NCBI RefSeq assembly: GCF_964355755.1
Contig: NC_092672.1
Coordinates: 18,410,501-18,474,500 of the forward strand
Direction: 5' to 3'
DNA length: 64,000 nt
Source: Antedon mediterranea
Lineage: Eukaryota; Echinodermata; Crinoidea; Comatulida; Antedonidae
The first letter of the stretch is position 1; each line of letters begins with the position of its first letter. The notes beneath the pieces are model-generated. The model worked only from the letters and a program-made list of their open reading frames with translations. It was not told the DNA's origin and searched no databases. This document shows, in pieces, positions 53,754-64,000 of this stretch. The translations under genes were made by a program, and so were the position numbers.

Positions 53754-54775
53754 GTTTGTAAATAATTGTTTTAAAATTTTTCATAAACTGTTTATTGATA
53801 AAAACACTGTTTAAACGTTAACATACAAATCCAAAATCGTATTAGCTTGCCCACTTTTTTCAGATGCATATCATTTTGGCTGTGTTTTGACATGCTTTTT
53901 AAATATTTTAATTTTTGTTTAAGTTTTATTAAAGTTATCAGTGTGATATTTATCCTTTTTTAATAATGTTATTCGGGCAGTCTAATAAGTTGAAATAACT
54001 CTTGATTGAACGACTCTGTATGTATATAAACGGTTCCCATTGTGATAAACGGTCGTGTAATTTGATTAGAATTTGGATAATAATATGAAAAATAATTTTG
54101 TCAACTATATAATTCCAGTGCAGTTAAGTATACCACAACATTTGTAAACATTCGTGTTTTTTCTCATTTTTTTTAAACAGATATCTCTGTTAATAGAGAT
54201 ATCGCTATTAAAAACTAAGATATCTCTATTTAAAACTAAGATATCTCTATTAATAGAGATATCTTAGCTTTTGTTTCCGGTTGCCAAGTATGATGGGAAG
54301 TGTATAGTCGCGAATATGGTGGTGTTATTCCTGCATCAAAGCACTGGGGTTATCCGCATGCGCATCGTGATTCATTTTATTTCCATTAAAATACCAGGAA
54401 TACTAAAACGAAAATTGGTTTGTTTACATTATATGCCGTACAGAAAAAATTAGGCCTACATAGACAAAACAGATTACTGTATACAACAGAATTTAAGGTT
54501 ATTAAAAAACAAGTTGTGTTTATATAATTTATATACAGGTAATATCGTAGTTCATCATCATTATCATCATCATAATTATTATTATTATTATTGATATCAG
54601 TATTTGATATTTATTATACTATTAGTACACAAATATTGTAATAAGCCATAGGTCTTACTCCTACGTTAAATTTATTATATTAATATTATTTAAAAAAAAA
54701 ATAAATGTAATAAATTTGCAATGGCCTGACTGTGCTTATATTTCGTTTGTGGCTTTTATCCCCTCTCAAAAATAG
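53754..54775. other. non-coding; microsatellites and palindrome
   Basis: AT-rich. Holds a perfect 32-bp palindrome at 54236-54267 (CTAAGATATCTCTATT and its inverse), preceded by three partial copies of AGATATCTCT from 54178, and ATT/ATC microsatellites at about 54553-54595. No exon recognised. Confidence 0.6.
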
Positions 54776-55955
54776 GTTAGAATGTTTGCACAGTAGTTCA
54801 TCAGTTGCCTGAACTGACGTATCATCAACGACTGTAGGTGAGAATGTTTGTACAGTAGTTCATCGGTTGCCTGAACTGACGTATCATCAACGACTGTAGG
54901 TTAGAATGTTTGTACAGTAGTTCATCGGTTGCCTGAACTGACGTATCAACAACGACTGTAGGTTAGAATGTTTGTACAGTAGTTCATCGGTTGCCTGAAC
55001 TGACGTATCAACAACGACTGTAGGTTAGAATGTTTGTACAGTAGTTCATCGGTTGCCTGAACTGACGTATCATCAACGACTGTAGGTTAGAATGTTTGTA
55101 CAGAAGTTCATCGGTTGCCTGAACTGACGTATCATCAACGACTGTAGGTTAGAATGTTTGTACAGTAGTTCATCGGTTGCCTGAACTGACGTATCATCAA
55201 CGACTGTAGGTTAGAATGTTTGTACAGTAGTTCATCGGTTGCCTGAACTGACGTATCAACAACGACTGTAGGTTAGAATGTTTGTACAGTAGTTCATCGG
55301 TTGCCTGAACTGACGTATCATCAACGACTGTAGGTTAGAATGTTTGTACAGTAGTTCATCGGTTGCCTGAACTGACGTATCATCAACGACTGTAGGTTAG
55401 AATGTTTGTACAGTAGTTCATCGGTTGCCTGAACTGACGTATCAACAACGACTGTAGGTTAGAATGTTTGTACAGAAGTTCATCGGTTGCCTGAACTGAC
55501 GTATCATCAACGACTGTAGGTTAGAATGTTTGTACAGTAGTTCATCGGTTGCCTGAACTGACGTATCAACAACGACTGTAGGTTAGAATGTTTGTACAGT
55601 AGTTCATCGGTTGCCTGAACTGACGTATCAACAACGACTGTAGGTTAGAATGTTTGTACAGTAGTTCATCGGTTGCCTGAACTGACGTATCAACAACGAC
55701 TGTAGGTTAGAATGTTTGTACAGTAGTTCATCGGTTGCCTGAACTGACGTATCAACAACGACTGTAGGTTAGAATGTTTGTACAGTAGTTCATCGGTTGC
55801 CTGAACTGACGTATCATCAACGACTGTAGGTTAGAATGTTTGTACAGTAGTTCATCGGTTGCCTGAACTGACGTATCATCACTGACTGTAGGTTAGAATG
55901 TTTGTACAGTAGTTCATCGGTTGCCTGAACTGACGTATGATCAACGACTGTAGAG
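54776..55955 (+). repeat. 62-bp minisatellite
   Basis: About 19 units of TTAGAATGTTTGTACAGTAG, TTCATCGGTTGCCTGAACTG, ACGTATCAWCAACGACTGTAGG. Units differ mainly at one A/T (ATCATC versus ATCAAC) and at CAGTAG/CAGAAG, with a patterned distribution. Each unit contains TGACGTAT, a CRE-like half site. Confidence 0.95.
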
Positions 55956-56289
55956 ACCAATTCTTTAATTGAAGTCAGTTGATTTTTGATATATGATACA
56001 AGAAATATAGGCGAGCTGTGATTTATTATGCCCACTGTCCTCCCTGCAATTGTCGGTTGTCACACACGGTCCTTGTAAATATACTTTAAAAATCTAAATT
56101 GTTATTTTAGGTAACACTCAGTGACCTTAGAGGGTAGATTACGTTAAAATGGTCATTCAGTTTATTTTTCGCGCATATTTCTATTCATTTAATTTTATTC
56201 CGTCAAACCAAACTGGTACTCAGGGTATACATTCTTGCAGTTTTTTAAACATTTATACTATACCGTGCTGTAATTAGCTAATAGTTACA
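55956..56289 (+). promoter_or_regulatory. presumed upstream region of HECT gene B
   Basis: 334 bp between the minisatellite and the ATG. AT-rich with a TATACTATACCG stretch about 25-35 bp before the ATG. No specific element can be claimed. Confidence 0.25.
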
Positions 56290-58213
56290 ATGTCAGAATC
56301 AGATACAATAAGAAGGGCATCTGCTGTTTTGGCAGAATTTCGTGCATCTCAAGAAAATGCAGAAATAGTCGAAAAGGTTGGCCGTTTATTCAGAGGCAGA
56401 AGAAACTCCACTAGAAGGGCTAGAACAAGACCACATGGTAAATGGACATTTCAAGATCATTTTGCTTTATATACCAATAAATGTGTATAGCCTATAGGCT
56501 ATTTGTTGCGATTTATTTCAATTTAGGCCTAGTGCTAAAACTTTGTCCATCCCCTATTGTTTTACCGCCACTGTTGTTTGTTTTGTTGTAGGTAGGGGGC
56601 CACTTCCAAAGAAGAAGTGGAAGTCGACGATATTTCTCCTGGGTAATTCGAATACGGTAGTTCTTTTTTACCACCACAAAGGGAGTTAGAGCTATTGAAT
56701 AGAAATGGACTTGGTATGTATTTTTGGTTTAACGTAATTAATATGCGAGAAATTTAGTAGGCTGATTGTCCGTGTAGCCCATAACCTTTCCACTGTTATT
56801 TTTACCGGACATGATACGGCAAAACAGTCCATGGAATTGGAAAACATTAACATTTAACATTGCTTGAAAAGTCTCTTGAAATAATACAGTTCTAGATTTT
56901 GGTAAGGTATTTCCGATATGATAGTGTCCTCGATTGTTACGGTAAGGGTTTTTATTATGTTAAGTTACTCGTGATAATTCAATATTACCACTTTATACTA
57001 AAAGGTGTTCTTGCAGTTGCAAGACCAGGTACTGATGACCTGGGAGACAAGTTAACCAACATAGATTTAACCTTGAATATAGCTGAGTTGGAGGATTTCA
57101 TATATTCGCTTTACCCTAATGTTGGCCTTGCGAGGATCGGGTTCACGTTTTGCCGGGCAACACAAGGCAGAGCACTTGTAGAGTCACCAGAAACCATCGA
57201 ATCAGCGACAGACTTGAAAAAATTCATCAGGAAGGGTAAAATCTATATTTTGCCTAAACGAGATTTGATTCGACGGGTAATTACACGCAACACTTTATTT
57301 ACAATACTAGGCCTACAGTATATTGTGCATAATTCTATTTATATGACATTTCTATAACATTAATGAATGGCGTTGGTTGCATTTTTGTTACAGGCTGGAC
57401 AACCGCATTCAAATATAAACGTAAGTAGGCCTGTACATACTGTCTCTTATGGTACTGATTAATAAAATTACTTGTAGTGTAATATTAACATTTGTATAAC
57501 TTAAATCTTTTAGCTTAATCTTGAATTAACTGATCCAGCGCCTGTTAGAGAGGAGGTAAGCTATCACGTCATTACAATTATTACTTTGATACAATACTTG
57601 GATATAATATATGTCATTGTTTTATCTACAATAAAGTCATATAATCTATATAGTATCAATACAATTTTCAATTACAGATTCTTTAAATACCTGAATCGGC
57701 GTCTAGAGAACAAGTGAGTTAATCGTTGTTCAGCAGTCAATTAAAATAGATAATTATCTTCTCCCATAGAATCAGGATTTTAAAAACTGAACTAATAAGT
57801 TTGGCCGTAAATAGACTGACGGCTAGAGGAGATTACAAATAGGCCTAATACCAATACCAACAATTTTATCCAAAATCAACAAAATAAACATGAACATTAC
57901 ATGTGTACCCACTTTGTTCGGTATTAGTTTATGACTCTGTTAAACAAAATAATATACTTTTCTTCTGTTCCAGGTTGGTGTTGCAATATCATTGCCAGTA
58001 CATGTGCAAGGTGAGTTTTCTCAACCAAAGATAGCATAGCCCTACATTATGTACATAAATTAAGTTTAAGGTTTATTTTAAATGTTGGTATCGACAACGT
58101 TACTGTAGATACTATACCGTTTCAGTTATTATTTTGTATTTAATTTGTTTAATTACTTTTGGTATTACCAGAATGAACCAGGGCCGTCGGGTATAGAGGC
58201 AGTGCAACTTGAA
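56290..58213 (+). CDS. HECT gene B: 5' half of a G2E3-like paralogue
   Basis: Exon 1 (56290-56437) MSESDTIRRASAVLAEFRAS ... RTRPHG, helical then Arg-rich. Exon 2 (56592-56713) RGPLPKKKWKSTIFLLGNSN, then in a shifted frame SFLPPQRELELLNRNGL; the shift lies at the T6 run near 56664. Exon 3 (57017-57276) ARPGTDDLGD, IAELEDFIYSLYPNVGLARI, RATQGRALV, KFIRKGKIYILPKRDL, closely matching gene A 38112-38383 with the same phase. Then small exons 57394-57420, 57514-57555, 57678-57713 (contains TAA), 57974-58010 and 58172-58213 (NEPGPSGIEAVQLE). The HECT domain is not reached in the window. This N-terminal layout, with a basic KKKW segment and a variable acidic linker, is that of fish and invertebrate G2E3-like ligases. 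Status (gene or pseudogene) is open. Confidence 0.65.
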
Positions 58214-59600
58214 GTAAGTTTACCTAAATACATTGTTTTATTTTTTTCCTTCAATTATTATTATATTTCTTTTCTGCAACTCCGAAGACTATTTTTTGTT
58301 TAATTACTTACCCTTTGGAAAAAACGACGAACACGTTAGTACATGTTTAGAGTACTAACGATCATAAACTATCATATTCGAGTCTGTTTTGATCGTTTAT
58401 CCTGATTAAAAAACGATCACAGACTTTACACCCTCTAACCACCGCGGTAATTGGTTTAACGAACCTTTCATAATTGGCATTAATCCAATTAATTTCCACG
58501 CCATACATAAACAATAGAGTATCAGAAAAGAGGAGGAGCTAAACTGAAAGGCGATCTCTGGTGGTGGTGCATGTGGTGTGTGATCGCGTTCCGTTTTGTG
58601 TGATCGCGTTCGAAATTAAACTGCAGTTTTTTCTTCAATCGTTGCGGAAAACATAGGCCTCGCAGGCGAACGGCTATCCCGCGGCCGGCTGCAGTTAGAT
58701 CGGCCAACTTACAGTGAATAGACCTTTATTTTACTATGAATATAGTTTAGGTTGCAATAATAAATATACCAATACATTACTTCCTATAGATGTATATTCT
58801 ATAACTCGATATTAATTATTATTTAATGCGGCGCGTCGAGAGTGAAAATTAAAGTCGGTAAAGCCTACTGTGTGTACCGGCTAGGCTATGCCTAGCCTAC
58901 ATATATTTTAAAAAGTATCGCCATTTGCTTCCATATAAGATTGATTTTATAATTAAAAGTAATACTATATGTATGTATTCTGATATACTGTATAATCATA
59001 GAAATATAATACAGTGTCGTTAAATCTCGGTGGGGTACTGGAGTCGCGCGCACACAACCAACCAGTACTAGTATTGGATCGCCGATTGCAGGATTTGTTT
59101 TTATTATTGAAGCACGGAGCGACCTCTCTCGCCAGAACGACGAGTTCAGAAGGAGAGCCTAGCCTACATTCCAATTACTGTAATCACATTTTTAGTATTG
59201 ACATTTTCCATTCACAATACAAAAATGTAAATTGTTCTGGTTTTTAAATAATTATGAATGTTATAACAATCGAATAGGATAAGGCCAAGTTAATAATTCG
59301 TGATTTTCTATGAATGAAGCGCAAAAAAATTGATTAAAATTGAGATCGACAATTTTCTTTATAAATAACTGGAATTTTATCCAAAGGGGATGGTAATTTC
59401 CGGTTCAAAATATTTCTTTTGTAGATTTACGTATAAAGCATGAACGATGTATTATGTATAATTTTTCATAAAATTAGTGGCGGCACAACTTGTTCTGTGG
59501 GCCCAACCGGTCATAGCATGAAAAGAAGACCACCAACGTGCGCTTAGTAGAGCCTACTGGTACCAGAATATTACCGGTATACCTAGAATATAATCGTATT
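58214..59600. other. intron or intergenic, nothing recognised
   Basis: Follows the last small exon of gene B. AT-rich with a GC-richer patch at 58560-58700. No HECT exon, repeat or RNA gene was recognised. Confidence 0.4.
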
Positions 59601-61075
59601 AGGCCAGTATAAACGACCAACGCACACTACACCATTACTAGAATATTATATTTACGATATTAGGCCAGTTTAAACGACCAATAACAAGCTCTACTACGAG
59701 TACTAGAATGTTATAACTACGATATTAGGTCAGTTTAAACGACCAATAACAAGCTCTACTGCGAGTACTAGAATATTATATCTACGATATTAGGTCAGTT
59801 TAAACGACCAATAACAAGCTCTACTACGAGTACTAGAATGTTATAACTACGATATTAGGTCAGTTTAAACGACCAATAACAAGCTCCGCTACCAGTACTA
59901 GAATATTATATCTACGATAGACCAGTTTAAACAACCAATACAAGCTCTACTGCGAGTACTAGAATATTATATCTACGATATTAGGTCAGTTTAAACGACC
60001 AATAACAAGCTCTACTACGAGTACTAGAATATTATATCTACGATATTAGGTCAGTTCAAACGACCAATAACAAGCTCTACTACGAGTACTAGAATATTAT
60101 ATCTACGATATTAGGTCAGTTTAAACGACCAATACAAGCTCTACTGCGAGTACTAGAATATTATATCTACGATAGACCAGTTTAAACTACCAATAACAAG
60201 CTCTACTGCGAGTACTAGAATATTATATCTACGATATTAGGTCAGTTTAAACGACCAATAACAAGCTCTACTGCGAGTACTAGAATATTATATCTACGAT
60301 ATTAGGTCAGTTTAAACGACCAATAACAAGCTCTACTACGAGTACTAGAATATTATATCTACGATATTAGGTCAGTTTAAACGACCAATAACAAGCTCTA
60401 CTACGAGTACTAGAATATTATATCTACGATATTAGGTCAGTTTAAACGACCAATAACAAGCTCTACTGCGAGTACTAGAATATTATATCTACGATATTAG
60501 GTCAGTTTAAACGACCAATACAAGCTCTACTACGAGTACTAGAATATTATATCTACGATATTATGTCAGTTTAAACGACCAATAACAAGCTCTACTGCGA
60601 GTACTAGAATATTATATCTACGATATTATGTCAGTTTAAACGACCAATAACAAGCTCTACTGCGAGTACTAGAATATTATATCTACGATATTAGGTCAGT
60701 TTAAACGACCAATAACAAGCTCTACTAAGAGTACTAGAATGTTATAACTACGATATTAGGTCAGTTCAAACGACCAATAACAAGCTCTACTACGAGTACT
60801 AGAATATATTATATCTACGATATTAGGTCAGTTCAAACGACCAATAACAAGCTCTACTACGAGTACTAGAATGTTATAACTACGATATTAATATTAGGTC
60901 AGTTCAAATGACCAATAACAAGCTCTACTACGAGTACTAGAATATATTATATCTACGATATTAGGTCAGTTCAAACGACCAATAACAAGCTCCACTAGTA
61001 CCAGTACTAGAATATTATATCCACGATATGGAATATATATTAGGTCAGTTTAAACGACCAATAACAAGCTCTACT
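59601..61075 (+). repeat. 66-bp minisatellite
   Basis: About 22 units of AACGACCAATAACAAGCTCT, ACTACGAGTACTAGAATATT, ATATCTACGATATTAGGTCA, GTTTAA. Variants: GAATGTTATAACTACG, a deletion of ATTAGGT before CAG, and loss of one A in ATAACAAG. Edge units (59545-59700, 60980-61075) are the most diverged, as usual for tandem arrays. Confidence 0.95.
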
Positions 61076-61139
61076 ACCAGTAGTTCCAACAATAATTTTA
61101 TAAGGAATACTAGTTTTTGTAACAAAATATTGAGCGATC

Positions 61140-61300
61140 GCAGTGGCGGATCCAGGGGTGACAAAAGGGGCATTTCGCATCTAGAGCAGTTAGGCCTATA
61201 TGATAACAAGTTTCAGCATCAGAGACGATTTCGCGACCTATTAATTTTTTTTTTTGCGACCCAGAAAATAGGCCGCGACCCATAGGTTGTGGAACGAGGG
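61140..61300. mobile_element. hAT-like end fragment
   Basis: Begins CAGTGGCGGATCCAGGGGTG, the common end of hAT non-autonomous elements. A matching right end was not found. Confidence 0.35.
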
Positions 61301-61498
61301 TATAAACCCTATAAAAAATGGTTAAGTAAATGATAATCGATTAAACGTATGCAACGAAGCTAACTCTAATGCACAACGTTCTATTCACTAATTTAAATAC
61401 TGTACTTTTGAATGGCTTTTCAACAAGCATTATTCACTTAAATTTGATTTGGTTTTTTTCTAATTACGAATGACGGTACGTTTATTGTAAATACATAA
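61301..61498. other. non-coding spacer
   Basis: AT-rich, nothing recognised. Confidence 0.4.
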
Positions 61499-61777
61499 TA
61501 TAAAAATAACGCTTAAAAAAGAACGACGTTTCGACTCCATCATGGGGTCATTATCAAGTCCAATGAATAAAATATAAAACAACAACTAATTAAATAGCAC
61601 AAGCCAAGGGTCAAAGTTTAAATAACAAAATACTTAGTTTTTTCTTAGCTTTTTTACAGAGTCACTTTGTTTATTCAGACTAGGTTTTAATTGTCTGATA
61701 TACAACATTTCATAGATAAGACAGTCAAATTTGTTTTTGCATTTCCTAAGTATACTAAAACATGAATTAATTTTACT
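61499..61777 (-). pseudogene. Penelope element 3' fragment
   Basis: On the - strand this matches 16485-16776: the last approximately 45 codons of the GIY-YIG ORF (NSCF...LRKCKNKFDCLIYEM), stop region with about 25 bp deleted, 3' UTR and the hammerhead-like segment. It is a 5'-truncated copy of the same PLE family as 15081-16619, and is very similar in sequence. Confidence 0.85.
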
Positions 61778-62790
61778 TGTGTTAATAATACAGTACCATG
61801 GTTATTAGGTAACGGATAAAAAAAAAACCTTGCGTTATGTGTTCTTTTCATTTTTATCTGGTTAAATCACCTAATCCGATGGAACTTCCGCGTTCCGTCA
61901 CCGTTTGGAGTAGGTACAAACATAGAGATATTAATAATATCTCTGGTACAAACCAGTACAAAACATTCTATAAATTTTGTATTTAATTGAATATAATTTA
62001 TTCGTTTTAACGACTAATACAAGAAACTTCGACCTATACAATTACAATATAAGATAATAAAAAATACAAAATAGTTTATACAAGACTATGAATAACAAAA
62101 ACGACAAAGCCACCGTTTGATTCTAAAACATCGATGCAAAAGATTAAATACCCTATTCACTTTTCAACGATCGACGCAACGTGACATGACAAAATTTAAT
62201 AGCATCGAAAAGTTGCATAAACATTTGACATTTATTTCTTTAAATCTTTAAATCCTTTTACATTTTTTAGAGTTTCATTTTACATTTTATATTTATACTT
62301 TATAGAATGTTAACCTTTAGGTCTAATGTTTTTATGTTGTTTGTTTGTCACAAAATCGACTGAGCAGCAAAACATTTTTTTCTGAACAGATACATACGAT
62401 AGGCCAAGCATTGTAAAAAATGTATTAAGTTGTGGCTGATAAAGAAGTTATATAATATAAACAATCAAAGGCTGGGAAAATTACCCATAACGAAATAACT
62501 AAGTAGATTTAGATAGTCTTTAATAGAAATAGCTCTATCCTTAGTAGGCTTAATAGGCCGTTAGTAGTTTTTTTCTCTTGGCTACTAAGGATTTTATCAT
62601 GATTTCTTCGACTACTTTCTGACTACATAAAATAGATAGGTGACATAATAGGTACTACCTATTAAAAGTACACAGTAAGTAGTTGTATCATAGTTGATGT
62701 AGTACTATTTAAAGTAGGCCTTTAAGCTACACCATTGTTAGTAGTTTTTAATAGATATTTTTCACCTTAAGAGTTTTTATGTAGACAGGG
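61778..62790. other. non-coding, diverging into satellite-like sequence
   Basis: AT-rich. From about 62510 short TAGTAG and ATAGAT words resembling the following satellite appear, but no regular period is seen before 62790. Confidence 0.4.
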
Positions 62791-64000
62791 AGTAGTCTCC
62801 ATCTATCTATATATAATAGATATTTAGTAGGTATGAAAAAAAAGTTAAATGTATTTTGTTAATAGGTTATAGATAGCTGTTGTCTATCTATTATAAGTAG
62901 ACAGTTGATAGATAATACAAAACTGTATTACTCATAGATTTCTAATAGACTTATAGTAGTCTCCATCTATCTATATATAATAGATATTTAGTAGGTATGG
63001 AATATAAGTTAACCGTAGTTTGTTAATAGGTTATAGATAGCTGTTGTCTATCTATTATAAGTAGACAGTTGATAGATAATACAAAACTGTGTTACTCATA
63101 GATTTCTAATAGACTTGTAGTAGTCTCCATCTATCTATATTTAATAGATATTTAGTAGGTATGGAATACAAGTTAAACGTAGTTTGTTAATAGGTTATAG
63201 ATATCTGTTGTCTATCTATTATAAGTAGACAGTTGATAGATAATACAAAACTGTGTTACTCATAGATTTCTAATAGACTTACAGTAGCCTCCATCTATCT
63301 ATATATAATAGATATTTAGTAGGTATGGAATAGAAGTTAAACGTAGTTTGTTAATAGGTTATAGATAGCTGTTGTCTATCTATTATAAGTAGACAGTTGA
63401 TAGATAATACAAAACTGTGTTACTCATAGATTTATAATAGACTTATAGTAGTCTCCATCTATCTATATATAATAGATATTTAGTAGGTATGGAATATAAG
63501 TTAAATGTAGTTTGTTAATAGGTTATAGATAGCTGTTGTCTATCTATTATAAATAGACAGTTGATAGATAATACAAAACTGTGTTACTCATAGATTTATA
63601 ATAGACTTATAGTAGTCTCCATCTATCTATATATAATAGATATTTAGTAGGTATGGAATATAAGTTAAATGTAGTTTGTTAATAGGTTATAGATATCTGT
63701 TGTCTATCTATTATAAATAGACAGTTGATAGATAATACAAAACTGTGTTACTCATAGATTTCTAATAGACTTGTAGTAGTCTCCATCTATCTATATATAA
63801 TAGATATTTAGTAGGTATGGAATATAAGTTAAATGTAGTTTGTTAATAGGTTATAGATATCTGTTGTCTATCTATTATAAGTAGACAGTTGATAGATAAT
63901 ACAAAACTGTGTTACTCATAGATTTCTAATAGACTTGTAGTAGTATCCATCTATCTATATATAATAGATATTTAGTAGGTATGGAATATAAGTTAAATGT
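62791..64000 (+). repeat. 164-bp satellite, runs off the window
   Basis: Seven full units plus a partial one. The landmark CTCCATCTATCTATAT recurs every 164 bases (62797, 62961, 63125, 63289 ...). Each unit contains an internal inverted repeat around GTTGTCTATCTATTATAAGT and AGACAGTTGATAGATAATAC. Units differ by a few bases (ATAGCTG/ATATCTG, TATAAG/TATAAA). The length is close to a nucleosome repeat. Confidence 0.95.

Overview
The window is AT-rich (roughly two thirds A+T by eye) eukaryotic DNA from an animal. Introns with GT..AG borders, metazoan multi-exon genes, DIRS, Penelope-like, BEL/Pao and gypsy retroelements, tRNA-headed SINEs and frequent TAGGCCTA words suggest a marine invertebrate. 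A deuterostome such as an echinoderm is my guess, not shown by the sequence. No bacterial signature is present.

Layout. 1-6.6 kb: one broken exon of an RPA-like OB-fold gene, then a DIRS-type retrotransposon (gag-like, RT, RNase H, tyrosine recombinase) interrupted by a 605-bp Harbinger-type MITE and interleaved with two pieces of a LINE. 6.6-12.6 kb: a 2.36-kb segment present twice in direct orientation. Each copy carries three exons of an RPA-like OB-fold protein and ends in an LTR-like 3' end plus a primer-binding-site-like motif. Gypsy gag and protease remains lie between the copies, and copy 1 carries a 347-bp MITE. 12.6-18.4 kb: exons of a DUF4806-like gene, one of which is split by a 3.85-kb hAT-like element that itself carries a Penelope-like element. 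18.9-28.0 kb: a tandem segmental duplication. Each unit has a 66-69 bp satellite array, a two-exon tyrosine-recombinase-like pseudogene and a stray DUF4806 middle exon. 28.4-29.7 kb: three exons of a widespread uncharacterised zinc-binding family, with a SINE in an intron.

30-36.3 kb: foldback elements and MITEs, then a 3.4-kb palindromic element (long terminal inverted repeats, degraded LINE inside) inserted into a 54-bp minisatellite. 36.4-37.7 kb: truncated copia element. 38.1-53.8 kb: a G2E3-like HECT ubiquitin-ligase gene on the + strand (gene A) with several insertions between its exons: a DNA transposon with a 4-bp TAAG duplication carrying a SINE, a 16-bp minisatellite, a GC-rich gag-like island, and an apparently intact BEL/Pao element on the - strand. 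54.8-56.0 kb: 62-bp minisatellite. 56.3-58.2 kb: the 5' half of a second HECT-family paralogue (gene B). 59.6-61.1 kb: 66-bp minisatellite. 61.5-61.8 kb: 3' fragment of the same Penelope family. 62.8 kb to the end: a 164-bp satellite that runs off the window.

Only the BEL/Pao polyprotein looks complete. The HECT genes are the best candidates for host genes. Gene A has a stop codon late in its HECT domain, and gene B has a homopolymer frameshift and an in-frame stop in a small exon, so each may be decaying or may contain sequencing errors. Nearly everything else is nested or degenerate mobile DNA.
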